From NCBI RefSeq assembly GCF_005233845.1, contig NZ_SZQL01000006.1:124001-188000 (forward strand): a stretch of 64,000 nucleotides of DNA, given 5' to 3'. The notes beneath the pieces are model-generated. The model was not told where the DNA came from. It worked only from the letters and a program-made list of their open reading frames with translations, and ran no database searches. Position numbers and translations under genes: made by a program. Origin of the DNA: Ilyomonas limi. GTDB taxonomy: Bacteria > Bacteroidota > Bacteroidia > Chitinophagales > Chitinophagaceae. This document shows positions 45,085-54,714 of this stretch, piece after piece (position 1 is the first letter of the stretch; each line of letters begins with the position of its first letter).

Positions 45085-46056
45085 ATGCAAGACAATCACG
45101 AAATGCTTCTTAAAGAAAACAAAGACCGGTTTGTTATTCTCCCTATCAATTACCCCAAAGTGTGGGAATATTACAAACGCCACGAAGCCAGCTTTTGGAC
45201 TGCTGAGGAAATAGACCTTAGCGGCGATTTAAAAGACTGGGCATCGCTTAATGATGGTGAACGCCATTTTATTGCGCATGTGCTGGCATTTTTTGCAGCC
45301 AGCGACGGCATTGTAAACGAGAACCTTGCCGTAAACTTTATGAGCGAAGTACAACTACCCGAAGCAAGATGCTTTTACGGTTTTCAGATTATGATGGAAA
45401 ACATACACAGCGAAACCTATGCACTGTTGATTGACACCTATATTAAAGACCCGCAGGAAAAACATACACTCTTTCACGCAATAGATACTGTACCTGCTGT
45501 GAAGAAGAAAGCAGAATGGGCTTTACGCTGGATTGAAAATGGAAATTTTGCGCAGCGGTTAGTAGCTTTTGCGGCGGTAGAAGGCATCTTTTTTAGCGGC
45601 AGCTTTTGTTCCATTTTTTGGCTGAAAAAAAGAGGTTTAATGCCGGGACTTACTTTCAGCAATGAATTAATCAGCCGCGACGAAGGATTGCATTGTGAGT
45701 TTGCCTGCTTGCTGTATAGTATGTTGAGCAATAAATTATCTGAAGAAGAAGTAAAAGCTATTATAGGTGATGCGGTAGCCATTGAAAAAGAATTTATTAC
45801 CGAAGCATTACCTGTTGACCTGATTGGCATGAATGCAAAACTGATGCAACAATATATCGAGTTTGTAGCAGACAGATGGTTAATGGAATTGGGCTATTCA
45901 AAACTATTCAACAGCAACAATCCATTCGATTTTATGGAAATGATTTCGCTGCAAGGTAAGACCAACTTCTTTGAAAAAAGAGTAGGCGATTATCAGAAAG
46001 CCGGTGTGATGGCCAATAAAGAGGCGCAGGTTTTTTCGACAGAGGAAGATTTTTAA
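45085..46056 (+). CDS. nrdB: Ribonucleoside-diphosphate reductase, small (R2) subunit
   Basis: Class I ribonucleotide reductase radical subunit, 323 residues. The dinuclear metal ligands are visible: Asp74 (ASDGIVNEN), Glu105 and His108 ([10 protein letters not shown]), Glu166 (AAVEGIFF), Glu200 and His203 ([10 protein letters not shown]), and Tyr112 of [11 protein letters not shown] at the radical position. [17 protein letters not shown] is the eukaryote-like class Ia form common in Bacteroidota. The terminal EDF resembles an R1-docking tail. It lies behind a cobalamin riboswitch and 33 bases before nrdA, so both are one riboswitch-controlled operon, in the unusual order B-A. Confidence 0.96.
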   Translation: MQDNHEMLLKENKDRFVILPINYPKVWEYYKRHEASFWTAEEIDLSGDLKDWASLNDGERHFIAHVLAFFAASDGIVNENLAVNFMSEVQLPEARCFYGFQIMMENIHSETYALLIDTYIKDPQEKHTLFHAIDTVPAVKKKAEWALRWIENGNFAQRLVAFAAVEGIFFSGSFCSIFWLKKRGLMPGLTFSNELISRDEGLHCEFACLLYSMLSNKLSEEEVKAIIGDAVAIEKEFITEALPVDLIGMNAKLMQQYIEFVADRWLMELGYSKLFNSNNPFDFMEMISLQGKTNFFEKRVGDYQKAGVMANKEAQVFSTEEDF

Positions 46057-46089
46057 TACTTATTTACTAACCTGAAAAATGCTAATACC

Positions 46090-48480
46090 ATGTTTGTAAT
46101 AAAAAGAAACGGCAAGCGGGAATCTGTAAAATTTGATAAAGTAACAGCCCGCATAGAAAAGCTGTCTTACAGCTTAAGTCCGTTAATAAATGTACATGAA
46201 GTAGCCAAGAAAACCATTGAAGGCATTTACGATGGTGTGCCTACCACCCAACTGGATAATCTTGCTGCAGAAACAGCGGCATCATTAACCACTGTTCATC
46301 CGGATTATGCAATACTGGCATCGAGAATAGCGGTGAGTAATTTGCATAAAAATACAACCAAATGCTTTTCTGCTACTATGCGAAAGCTGCATGGTTATAC
46401 CGATAAAAAAACCCGAAAAAAGCTGCCGCTCATTGCAGATGATGTAATGCAGATAATAGAAGAACATGCAGACTTGCTGGACAGCACCATCATCTATGAC
46501 CGCGACTATGGGTTTGATTATTTTGGATTTAAAACATTGGAAAAATCTTACCTGCTGCGCATGGACGATAAAATTGCAGAACGCCCGCAGCACATGTATA
46601 TGCGGGTGGCCGTAGGCATTCACAAAAACGATATAGACGAGGTAATTAAAACGTATCATTTATTAAGTGAGCGCTGGTTTACACATGCAACACCTACTTT
46701 ATTTAATGCAGGCACGCCCAAGCCGCAAATGAGCAGTTGCTTTTTATTATCTATGAAAGAAGATAGCATCAGCGGTATTTACGATACGCTGAAACAAACA
46801 GCCATGATCTCGCAGAGTGCCGGCGGCATTGGTTTGGCTATTCACAACATCAGAGCAACAGGAAGTTATATTGGCGGCACCAACGGAACAAGTAATGGCC
46901 TCGTTCCTATGCTTCGGGTGTTTAACGATACGGCAAGATATGTGGATCAGGGTGGCGGAAAACGCAAAGGCGCATTTGCCGTTTATCTGGAACCCTGGCA
47001 TGCCGATGTGTTTGAATTTTTAGATTTAAGGAAAAATCATGGCAAAGAAGAATTAAGGGCGAGGGATTTATTTTATGCTTTGTGGATTCCTGATTTGTTT
47101 ATGAAAAGGGTGGAAGAAGATGGAAACTGGAGTTTGTTTTGTCCTAACGAAGCACCGGGACTCAGTGAATGCTGGGGCGAGCAATTTGAAAAATTGTATG
47201 AACAGTACGAAGCTATTAGCAAAGCACGAAAAACCATTAAAGCACAGGAGTTATGGTTTGCCATTTTGCAATCGCAAATTGAAACGGGTACGCCGTATAT
47301 GTTGTATAAAGATGCAGCCAACAGCAAAAGCAATCAGCAAAATATAGGTACCATCAAAAGCAGCAATTTATGTACAGAAATAATGGAATATACCAGTCCT
47401 GATGAAGTGGCAGTTTGCAACCTGGCTTCTATTGCTTTACCGAGGTTTGTTATGGATGGCAGGTTTGACCATGATAGATTATTTGAGGTCACTTATCAGA
47501 TAACGAAAAACTTAAATAAAATTATTGACAACAATTATTATCCGGTAGCAGAAGCAAGCGCATCCAACTTAAAGCATCGTCCAATTGGCATAGGCGTGCA
47601 GGGGCTTGCAGACGTATTCATTTTATTGCGTTTGCCATTTGAGAGCGATTTAGCAAAGATGCTGAACAAAAATATTTTTGAAACCATCTACTTTGCCGCA
47701 ATGACTGCCAGTAAAGATTTAGCCAAAGCAAACGGCGCTTATGCATCATTCGCAGGTTCACCGGTTTCAAAAGGCATTTTCCAGTTTGATATGTGGGGAG
47801 TACATCCATCCGACCGTTGGGACTGGGCAACGCTGAAAGCGGAAGTAAAACAATATGGTATAAGAAATTCTTTACTGCTTGCACCTATGCCTACTGCATC
47901 CACTTCACAAATATTAGGCAACAACGAATGTTTTGAACCTTACACATCCAATATTTATACAAGAAGGGTTTTAAGTGGTGAGTTTATAGTAGTAAACAAA
48001 CACCTGTTGAAAGATCTTATTGAATTGGGCTTGTGGAATAATGATATAAAAAACAGCATTATTGCTGCAAATGGTTCTATTCAGCATATTGCTGAAATTC
48101 CAGCGGAAATAAAAGCATTGTATAAAACTGTATGGGAAATAAAGCAACGCCATATTATTGATATGGCAGCAGACAGAGGCGCATTTATTTGCCAATCGCA
48201 GTCATTGAGTTTATTTGTTGATCATCCAACCACATCCAAACTTACTTCTATGCACTTTTATGCATGGAAAAAAGGATTAAAAACAGGTATGTATTACCTG
48301 CGTACACAGGCTGCTACGCAAGCGGTTCAGTTTACGGTAGATAAAAAAAGGAGTAAAATAATAGAAACTTCAACTTTAAAAACAGAACCTGAAAAAAATG
48401 CTTCCAACAGTGTAGAGTACATACAAACAGATGGTGCTACATGTAGTATGCAGGATGGATGTATAAGCTGCGGCTCATAA
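46090..48480 (+). CDS. nrdA: Ribonucleoside-diphosphate reductase, large (R1) subunit
   Basis: Catalytic subunit, 796 residues, reducing ribonucleoside diphosphates. An N-terminal ATP-cone ([23 protein letters not shown], about 1-90) gives dATP feedback. The ten-stranded barrel holds [20 protein letters not shown] (active-site Cys), [17 protein letters not shown], and [25 protein letters not shown] with the thiyl-radical Cys and partner. [25 protein letters not shown] carries the radical-transfer surroundings, and the C-terminal CxxC (Cys791, Cys794 in DGCISCGS) accepts electrons from thioredoxin. All segments look intact. A strong terminator follows. Confidence 0.97.
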   Translation: MFVIKRNGKRESVKFDKVTARIEKLSYSLSPLINVHEVAKKTIEGIYDGVPTTQLDNLAAETAASLTTVHPDYAILASRIAVSNLHKNTTKCFSATMRKLHGYTDKKTRKKLPLIADDVMQIIEEHADLLDSTIIYDRDYGFDYFGFKTLEKSYLLRMDDKIAERPQHMYMRVAVGIHKNDIDEVIKTYHLLSERWFTHATPTLFNAGTPKPQMSSCFLLSMKEDSISGIYDTLKQTAMISQSAGGIGLAIHNIRATGSYIGGTNGTSNGLVPMLRVFNDTARYVDQGGGKRKGAFAVYLEPWHADVFEFLDLRKNHGKEELRARDLFYALWIPDLFMKRVEEDGNWSLFCPNEAPGLSECWGEQFEKLYEQYEAISKARKTIKAQELWFAILQSQIETGTPYMLYKDAANSKSNQQNIGTIKSSNLCTEIMEYTSPDEVAVCNLASIALPRFVMDGRFDHDRLFEVTYQITKNLNKIIDNNYYPVAEASASNLKHRPIGIGVQGLADVFILLRLPFESDLAKMLNKNIFETIYFAAMTASKDLAKANGAYASFAGSPVSKGIFQFDMWGVHPSDRWDWATLKAEVKQYGIRNSLLLAPMPTASTSQILGNNECFEPYTSNIYTRRVLSGEFIVVNKHLLKDLIELGLWNNDIKNSIIAANGSIQHIAEIPAEIKALYKTVWEIKQRHIIDMAADRGAFICQSQSLSLFVDHPTTSKLTSMHFYAWKKGLKTGMYYLRTQAATQAVQFTVDKKRSKIIETSTLKTEPEKNASNSVEYIQTDGATCSMQDGCISCGS

Positions 48481-48614
48481 GTCTGGCAATCGTAAACCAA
48501 TTGCTGGTTTGGTGATGATAGTTGTAATAATTTTTACCAAGCAGATTCCTTAAAAACAGTTGGCATTAGTATTGAATACATGTGCGTATAAAATGATTGA
48601 AACAAGCATTTTTA

Positions 48615-48660
48615 TGGAGTAGTACAACTGCCTTTCAGACAGTTGTACTACTCCAATTTT
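48615..48660 (+). terminator. Rho-independent terminator of nrdBA
   Basis: A perfect 16-base stem, arms 48615-48630 and 48640-48655 (GTAGTACAACTG / CAGTTGTACTAC core), loop CCTTTCAGA, followed by ATTTT. It lies 134 bases after nrdA. Confidence 0.82.
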
Positions 48661-48691
48661 CTACTTTCGATACTAAACATTCAACTATCTA

Positions 48692-49165
48692 ATGAGCGAT
48701 CATCAACATTTTATAAACGCAGCGGTACGTATGTCGCAGCAAGGAATGCGCAATAATGAGGGCGGACCATTTGGCTGTGTAATTGTGAAAGACGGCGAAA
48801 TTGTAGGCAAAGGCAATAATCGCGTTTTAGCCGATAATGATCCCACTGCACACGCTGAAGTTGTTGCCATCCGCGATGCCTGTAAAAATTTGCACACTTT
48901 TCAGTTAACCGGTTGTGACGTATATACTTCGTGCGAGCCCTGCCCGATGTGTATGGGCGCCATCTATTGGGCTCGGCCGCGGGCCGTTTATTATGCCAAT
49001 ACACGTCAGCAGGCGGCGGCTATTGGCTTTGACGATGAAGTGGTATATACAGAACTGCAAAAGGAGATAACTGACCGCAGCATTCCCATGCATTGCATCA
49101 TCAGCGAAGAGGCGGTAGCTGTATTTAAAGAATGGGAAGAAAGAGGGAATAAACATTTGTATTAA
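48692..49165 (+). CDS. guaD: Guanine deaminase (cytidine-deaminase-fold GuaD type)
   Basis: A 157-residue Zn-dependent nucleoside/base deaminase. NNEGGPFGCVIVKDGEIVG, the zinc and proton-shuttle motif TAHAEVVAIR with His54 and Glu56, and TSCEPCPMCMGAIYWARP with Cys84 and Cys87 match the Bacillus subtilis GuaD type (about 156 residues) better than TadA; the GFDDEVVYTEL block and terminal NKHLY, near NKKEY of GuaD, support that. It deaminates guanine to xanthine for salvage. It stands alone, just after the nrd terminator. The gene symbol is based on homology only. Confidence 0.88.
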   Translation: MSDHQHFINAAVRMSQQGMRNNEGGPFGCVIVKDGEIVGKGNNRVLADNDPTAHAEVVAIRDACKNLHTFQLTGCDVYTSCEPCPMCMGAIYWARPRAVYYANTRQQAAAIGFDDEVVYTELQKEITDRSIPMHCIISEEAVAVFKEWEERGNKHLY

Positions 49166-49293
49166 TTTTCTTTCACCGCGGAGAACAGAGAAGCTGTGTT
49201 AAGGGTTAAGGCAAGATTACTTTTTATAAATAATCTTGTTATTCGCTTAAAAAGAAGCTTTTATAGTTTGTAAAATATGCTGCAAAACCTATG
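49166..49293. other. Intergenic spacer before a repeat
   Basis: Non-coding. The first bases (TTCACCGCGGAGAACAGAGAAGC) look like a common Bacteroidota intergenic repeat sequence of the CACAGAGAACACAGAGAA type (recall, not verified). Confidence 0.3.
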
Positions 49294-49390
49294 TTAATAC
49301 CATTCAACGTAGATCCTTCAGTTAATCAGTAAAGATAAATCAGTTGCGTAATCTTACTAATCCGCACAACTTCATTTAATATGGTATAAC
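49294..49390. repeat. MITE-like repeat, copy 1
   Basis: About 96 bases with ends ATACCAT (49297-49303) and ATGGTAT (49381-49387) as terminal inverted repeats. The core 49317-49365 aligns with copy 2 (54310-54262, opposite strand) over 49 bases with roughly 38 matches, including GTTAATCAGT and ATCTTAC. Confidence 0.65.
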
Positions 49391-49419
49391 TCCTGTTCCC
49401 TGCAGTGAAAAGAAAAGGC

Positions 49420-51036
49420 CTAATAATCGTAATAATTATTAAACAAATTTGTTTTTATACCAACGGAAAACAGCATTTCGGATTGCTTAATGCCGGTGCC
49501 CCAACGCCTGCGATAGATTGCATCAGCCTGCACGCTTAACCGGTTTTTAGGATTGATAAGATAACCTGCTGAAAGCTGGTTGTAGAAATATTTTACCTTA
49601 TTGCCCTGCAAGGTTTTATCACCAAAACGGATAATATCTTCCTCACCGCCCCATAGGTCTTCCCCATTGTTAAAGCTCGCTGGTTTATCTGCCGGACGCT
49701 CGCCCCTGATAGTAAACAGGTTTTCCATGGAGCCGTACCAGCGTTTGTTGGTATAGTTAAAGATAGAAATAAACTCATGGAAGTTAGCTGCAAACGGATC
49801 GGTAAGTGACTGATAATAATGGGTGTAATTGAGGCTGATGTTGTTGCCGACTCCATGCCCGTACACATAAGGGCGCACCCCATTCCATTCCAGGCGCCAG
49901 GTAAGATCTTTTACACCAAATACATTATTGTTCCATACGCCCAGTTGCAGCGCATATTTATTGCCATAAAACTGCCTGCCGCTATCCAGCGAAGCACCAA
50001 TAAATAAGTCATCCAGGGCAAGTTGTCCATATACAAATCCCTGGTTAAAAGCTTTGTATTTAAAAGCTAAACCAATGATGGCATTGTCTGGCGAACCAAT
50101 AGCAAACTCTATTGGCCGCATGTAAATAAGTGGGTTGAGATACGTAACATCAAAGCCACGGCGGAAATTGGTATCTCGGCCCAGCCAGGTGACCTGGTCA
50201 AAAACGCCTAACTGTAGCTTCTTCGATACATTGATACCGAGGTAGTGAATAGTGCTGTACTTTGGCTGACTTTTACCATCAACCAAATACCAGTATTTAT
50301 TTTCATAACGATTATACAGTACATTATATGTAAGTTTCCACAGGCGCGCCTGCAACCGCAGGTAGGGATAACTGGTTGCGTTGTCTGATAAGAACAAACT
50401 ACGGTAGCCATCGCCGATAAACTGCTTGCCATAACCGGCCGAAATAAGAAAATGTTTATTAGGGGTGTAAGTAAAATTGAGATTCACGTCGGCATAATTG
50501 AAACGCCTGTTTTTGCGCCGGTACGCTGCAATACTGCCTGGAATAATGTAGTTTTTGTTTACAATCAGGCTATCTACATATTGAGGAAATTGGTTGCTAT
50601 GTCCTATAAAACTTGCATCAAAAGAGATTTTATTATTAATAACCGATTGCAAATGCAGGCCAGCCCCGCCACTAATGAGCGGTTTATCTTTTTCGGATGA
50701 AATGCCAATTGTACCATCGAGTACAGGATCTACTGCCAGCACACCGTTAGCACCGGCTGTTTTTATCCAGTTATCGGTGGTAAAATGGTTAAAAAAATAG
50801 CTGCCGTTTTCATTGGCATTCAACCCAAAAATACTATCTGTGATGGCTGTTTTCTGCAACACATTCAATTGTTGCAACTCCAGCCAGTTCATGCTGCGAA
50901 AAGAAGTATAAACAGACGAATCAGCATTGATTAGTAATTGGTTAAGTCTGTTTTGCACGTGTTGATTCAGCGGTATTTGCTGTGCAAATAAAACAGAGCT
51001 ATATATGGTTAGTAGAAAAAGAAACAGTTTTCGCAT
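49420..51036 (-). CDS. Wzi/RemB-like outer-membrane beta-barrel protein, paralogue B
   Basis: A 538-residue outer-membrane protein (capsule assembly Wzi-like / gliding motility RemB-like). Started at ATG 51036: signal MRKLFLFLLTIYSSVLFAQQ. An earlier in-frame start at 51120 would overlap the upstream gene. Barrel strands alternate through the protein: HFLISAGYGKQFIGDGYRSLFLSD, TWLGRDTNFRRGFDVTYLNPLIYMRPIEF, SPDNAIIGLAFKYK and ending NRLSVQADAIYRRRWGTG with NYYDY. The GDGYRSLxLSD block is shared with the neighbour. It lies 19 bases after the paralogous gene, so they are co-transcribed. A role in surface polysaccharide or gliding is inferred from the family. Confidence 0.8.
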   Translation of the reverse strand: MRKLFLFLLTIYSSVLFAQQIPLNQHVQNRLNQLLINADSSVYTSFRSMNWLELQQLNVLQKTAITDSIFGLNANENGSYFFNHFTTDNWIKTAGANGVLAVDPVLDGTIGISSEKDKPLISGGAGLHLQSVINNKISFDASFIGHSNQFPQYVDSLIVNKNYIIPGSIAAYRRKNRRFNYADVNLNFTYTPNKHFLISAGYGKQFIGDGYRSLFLSDNATSYPYLRLQARLWKLTYNVLYNRYENKYWYLVDGKSQPKYSTIHYLGINVSKKLQLGVFDQVTWLGRDTNFRRGFDVTYLNPLIYMRPIEFAIGSPDNAIIGLAFKYKAFNQGFVYGQLALDDLFIGASLDSGRQFYGNKYALQLGVWNNNVFGVKDLTWRLEWNGVRPYVYGHGVGNNISLNYTHYYQSLTDPFAANFHEFISIFNYTNKRWYGSMENLFTIRGERPADKPASFNNGEDLWGGEEDIIRFGDKTLQGNKVKYFYNQLSAGYLINPKNRLSVQADAIYRRRWGTGIKQSEMLFSVGIKTNLFNNYYDY

Positions 51037-51055
51037 GAATGAGATTTGAAATGGA

Positions 51056-52651
51056 TTAAAAATCGTAATACAAATTGCGGAACGACATACGCACGCCAAT
51101 AGTGGCAATGAGGTCTTCATATTTTTTTCCCAAACCCGTTTCGCGCCGGTAGGTAAGATTGCCTTCTATACGGAGATTACTTTTTTTATTTATAATATAA
51201 GCTACGCGTAAATCGCCGTAGTACAGTTTAGTTGCGGCACCTTGCCCGGTGGTTACATCGGCTGTGGGATAGTTTGTTCCCGTATTTAGAATATTGTGTC
51301 CGTAATTAATACCCAATGTATCATTGCCATATTTTGCAACAACCCCCTCCAGCCTGAACCACCAGTTTTTGTATGTATAATCAGTTACGCCCAGCAATTC
51401 TTTAAAGTTTGCACCCAATGGATGTGCCAGCGGCAGATAAGCTTGCGTGTAGGTAGTTTGGTTTGTATCGGAGCCATAGGTATAAGGACGTGCCGTGTTG
51501 TATTCCACTAAAATATTCCAGTTGGGTACTTTCAGGAAATCCGCCGCTCTTACGCCCAGTTGCGCAGCGTAACGGTTATCAATATCTTTTACCAGTTTTT
51601 TGGTATTGGCAGCAGCCTGTCCATATACATAAATGTTAGGAAGTACTTCATATTTCAAATTCAATCCAACCAGTTCATTATTCTCCAGCCCCGATTTGGA
51701 TTGTCCGGCATGTAAAAACATGATGGGACTGGCGTAAGTGATACTTAAATCATTATGGTGTTGCGCATCCGCGCCTGCCCACATTACCGATTCAAACAAA
51801 CCGGCGGTAAGGCGCCTGGTGGCTTTCCAATCAAGCAAATATGTTTGCCCCCATTTGTGCGGATATCCATACGCATACAGGCTGCGATCCTGGGTTGCCT
51901 CCGTAACATATTGCGACCACATGGCCGTATATTGAAAATTGCCAAATGTAAGTGCTGCTCTGAAATAGGGATGGTCGGTAGAATAATCGGAGAGGAGCAT
52001 GGAGCGATATCCATCGCCAACGAAATTTCTGTTATATCCTAAATCGAATAATAAGTGGTTATTGGGAGTGTAAATAAGCCGGGCATTGGAATAATTAAAA
52101 TCGAAGCCCAAACCATCGCCGATATTTTTAAAGCGGGCTTGTCGTGGAATAATCTTGTACCTACGAATAAAGCTATCTACATAAGCGCCAAAACGTCCCT
52201 GGTTTTCATAAAAGTTAGTTTCAAAATAAAAGTTTTTGCCAATGCTGCCACTTACTTCATAGCCGCGCGTGTTCATCATAGGCAGATGATAGTTATCGCC
52301 GCTGCCATTACGCGCTCTTATGGCACGTTTATCATAACCAATGTATTCATCTACCACAATATCGCCGTAAATTGTAAAACCGGGTTGCTGTACATTGAGC
52401 AAATGCTCTTCAAAAAATTTCCGGTGCAGCCAGCTTTGGTCAGACGGGGGAGTAAGCGTGTCTTCGTACATTACCGGTTTCCAGGCAGTGTGTGCAGCTC
52501 CGGTATTCTTATATAATTTATTGACGTCCCAACTATTGTACAGGCGCAAAGCCGTGGTTTGCGCATTTATATTGGAGTAGAAAATAATGGCAGTAAACAT
52601 CATTAACGTACCAAGCCATTTTCTTTTATAAGCCGTTTGTTCTGGCACCAT
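51056..52651 (-). CDS. Wzi/RemB-like outer-membrane beta-barrel protein, paralogue A
   Basis: A 531-residue exported barrel with signal peptide near residues 10-30 (TLMMFTAIIFYSNINAQ). Diagnostic blocks match paralogue B: LFDLGYNRNFVGDGYRSMLLSDYSTDHPYFRA, LTAGLFESVMWAGADAQHHNDLSITYASPIMFLHAGQ and INKKSNLRIEGNLTYRRETGLG, ending in a barrel-like MSFRNLYYDF. The pair looks like an old tandem duplication within the family. The unusual basic start MVPEQTAYKRKWLG may be a long n-region. Transcription may begin at the box near 52968-52996. Confidence 0.8.
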   Translation of the reverse strand: MVPEQTAYKRKWLGTLMMFTAIIFYSNINAQTTALRLYNSWDVNKLYKNTGAAHTAWKPVMYEDTLTPPSDQSWLHRKFFEEHLLNVQQPGFTIYGDIVVDEYIGYDKRAIRARNGSGDNYHLPMMNTRGYEVSGSIGKNFYFETNFYENQGRFGAYVDSFIRRYKIIPRQARFKNIGDGLGFDFNYSNARLIYTPNNHLLFDLGYNRNFVGDGYRSMLLSDYSTDHPYFRAALTFGNFQYTAMWSQYVTEATQDRSLYAYGYPHKWGQTYLLDWKATRRLTAGLFESVMWAGADAQHHNDLSITYASPIMFLHAGQSKSGLENNELVGLNLKYEVLPNIYVYGQAAANTKKLVKDIDNRYAAQLGVRAADFLKVPNWNILVEYNTARPYTYGSDTNQTTYTQAYLPLAHPLGANFKELLGVTDYTYKNWWFRLEGVVAKYGNDTLGINYGHNILNTGTNYPTADVTTGQGAATKLYYGDLRVAYIINKKSNLRIEGNLTYRRETGLGKKYEDLIATIGVRMSFRNLYYDF

Positions 52652-53057
52652 TAGTAAGCTTTAGAAAATCAAAATTATAAGAAAGCAAGTATAACGATGC
52701 AAAAATGCGGTATAGAAGAGAAATAAGTGTTGTTTGAACAGACGCAAAAATGTCTGATTGCAAAATTACTCCTGCAGGTAAACAGCAATGTTGTTGTATT
52801 ATAGTCAGCAGAATGCAGGCAAGCTATTTCTGTATCAAGTAAGTATTGCTTTATAATACGAATCAATATGTATTTAAGGTAGAGTAATGATTGAAGGTAA
52901 AATTTGCAGAAACAGGTTTATTGGTTTAAATAAAGGTAGTAGCAAATAGGTTGCTTAAAATGTGGGGCAAAAGTAAAAGGGCAACTATATTGCCAATCCG
53001 ATGGTGTGGAGCAGAGCTTTAGAAGTTTTAGTATTATTTTAAAATATACCTAAGTAA
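52652..53057. promoter_or_regulatory. Intergenic region with a minus-strand promoter candidate
   Basis: No gene in about 400 bases. On the minus strand TTG (52996-52994), an 18-base spacer and TACTTTTG (52975-52968) resemble a Bacteroidota promoter, but the leader to the barrel gene would be about 310 bases, so it is tentative. Confidence 0.3.
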
Positions 53058-53978
53058 TTAATTACCAATATAATCATAACCACGCCTATTATCAAAAAGG
53101 TAAGTAATAGTAAAGAAAAAGGAAGTATAAGAATCTTTGCTGGCATACCCTCTTGGCCATAATGTTGAATTCTCGCCATTAAGTCCCCTGTAATACAATT
53201 GTTTAGCTATTGTGGCGTTCGCTGGTGATAAATATTTATCAAATAAATTGGGGTCAATATAGGTAGTACTTACATCATCAATGTAATCGGTAAAGGTTTT
53301 ACGGAAGCAGCCGCTAAGTGATATAAAATAACTATTGCTGATTCTGTATTTAACTCCCATTGTTATTGGCAGGTAAGGCTGTATTAGTTTATAATTTTTC
53401 TGCTCCGGATATTCGGTAAATCCTTGACCTTCGAGGTGCAATGGTTTTAAATCGTACCATTTGCCGGCCAGTTTTGCTTTGGGGTTAAAATGAAACAATC
53501 CGATGCCCGAACCTATAAACGGACGCACGCGAGCTTCTTCAAACCTAGGTATTAACTGTAACGGATACCATTCCACCTCAGCACTTAGTTCCTCAATTCC
53601 CGATTTAAAACTCAGATTACGATCAAACCTGCCTCGGGCATTACCTTGTTTATTTGTAATCAGGCTATCTGCCCCTGTTACTAAAGTATAATGCAAACCT
53701 CCTTTCACGCTAAGCCACTTATATGGAAAATAAGTGTAAGAAACACCCAAGTAGGGGCGGATGGTTTTGCTGTTGAAGTCTTTGGCAAAAGGCTTGCCCA
53801 AACCCTTAGTACCACCCAAATCACCTAAAAAAGTATTAGTACCAAAGTCAAAGTTAATACCACTGCTGCCCCTAATGTCCTGCATTGGCTCTATATAATT
53901 GGAGTACTGTGCAGTGCTACGATGTACCATTAGCAGCGCTGCGCACGCCAGCACCAGATGTAAAGTTTTGGTGAACAT
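53058..53978 (-). CDS. Outer-membrane beta-barrel protein (DUF6089-like)
   Basis: A 306-residue exported protein with signal peptide to STAQ (residues 1-23). The mature part has GSSGINFDFGTNTFLGDLGG, TIRPYLGVSYTYFPYKWLSVKGGLHYT, and VRPFIGSGIGLFHFNPKAK, typical of DUF6089-type barrels with an outer-membrane strand period, then a long loop with a KLIQPYLPITMGVKYRI strand pair. The C-terminus ends GYDYIGN after the last strand, without a T9SS domain. Function unknown. It is divergent from the PKD protein gene. Confidence 0.7.
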   Translation of the reverse strand: MFTKTLHLVLACAALLMVHRSTAQYSNYIEPMQDIRGSSGINFDFGTNTFLGDLGGTKGLGKPFAKDFNSKTIRPYLGVSYTYFPYKWLSVKGGLHYTLVTGADSLITNKQGNARGRFDRNLSFKSGIEELSAEVEWYPLQLIPRFEEARVRPFIGSGIGLFHFNPKAKLAGKWYDLKPLHLEGQGFTEYPEQKNYKLIQPYLPITMGVKYRISNSYFISLSGCFRKTFTDYIDDVSTTYIDPNLFDKYLSPANATIAKQLYYRGLNGENSTLWPRGYASKDSYTSFFFTITYLFDNRRGYDYIGN

Positions 53979-54238
53979 GAATACCGGAGTTTTGGTTTTG
54001 AATTACAGAATGCGAAAATAAAATGAAAATATATGATTAATCGAGATATGTATATATTTAATATTTATTTAATAAAACATCAAAGATAGCGCGAGTCGCC
54101 GGGCTTGGTTTTCCGTTTTGAACGCGGTAAAAAATTCATTACCTTATACTCCGTAATATTTCGAATACTTACTTTTAGGATAATATATTCAAAGATGTAA
54201 TTGTAAGTTATCAGAAACAAACCTTGTGCTTTCGCTAT
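53979..54238. other. Spacer with no gene
   Basis: An AT-rich intergenic stretch. I see nothing beyond short A/T runs and a G+C-richer stretch near 54092-54128. Confidence 0.35.
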
Positions 54239-54334
54239 TAATACCATTTCAGATTATGTTTTGGGATGGGTAAGATCACGTAATTAATTTATCTCCACTG
54301 ATTAACCGAACTATTTACCCTGAAATGGTATAAT
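54239..54334. repeat. MITE-like repeat, copy 2
   Basis: Perfect 12-base terminal inverted repeats ATACCATTTCAG (54241-54252) and CTGAAATGGTAT (54320-54331) enclose 67 bases. The core 54262-54310, read on the minus strand, matches copy 1 at 49317-49365. Confidence 0.72.
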
Positions 54335-54714
54335 ATCTTTAATATTTAATAATTAATAATGTAGAAGATCCTGCCTGTTCGTAAAATGCTTACATAGGCA
54401 AACAGATTGGAATGATTTTATCTGCATTTTAATAAGGTAATAGGTTGATAAAAATAAATAAAGCGATGAAAAGATGGGTGTTGCAGATGTTAGAATTACA
54501 CCTCAATGGCTTCGTCTAAAATAATTAATTTTTTTTATCTTACTTTAGCCGCCTGTAATTACAAAAGCTAAGCTGCAAATGGCATATAGATTGAATAAGA
54601 TAAGCCCACACACAATATTACTACGTGGATTGTTGTTTATTGGTAAGGTTATCAACACAAAATAATTTAAATAAAAAACCACAGCAATCATTATTGCTGA
54701 AAATGCGACAGATA
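54335..54714. other. AT-rich upstream region of the PKD protein gene
   Basis: Non-coding sequence of about 380 bases after the repeat. TACTTTAG near 54541 is one mismatch from the -7 consensus. In-frame codons upstream of 54715 (GTG 54625, ATG 54703) do not look like a signal-peptide start. Confidence 0.3.

Noticed and set aside
44895-45113. 72-codon plus-strand frame inside the nrd leader
   Set aside because: It lies inside the cobalamin riboswitch (B12 box included) and runs into nrdB in another frame, so it is an RNA-structure shadow. A leader peptide is less likely.
53979-54624. Possible tRNA or small RNA genes in the long gaps
   Set aside because: I looked for the GGTTCRANTCC T-arm and CCA-type ends in the gaps by eye and found none; the structures present are repeats or terminators.
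54625-54714. Upstream in-frame GTG and ATG starts of the PKD protein gene
   Set aside because: They would add up to 30 residues before an already long signal-peptide lead. The ATG at 54715 gives the most plausible export signal.
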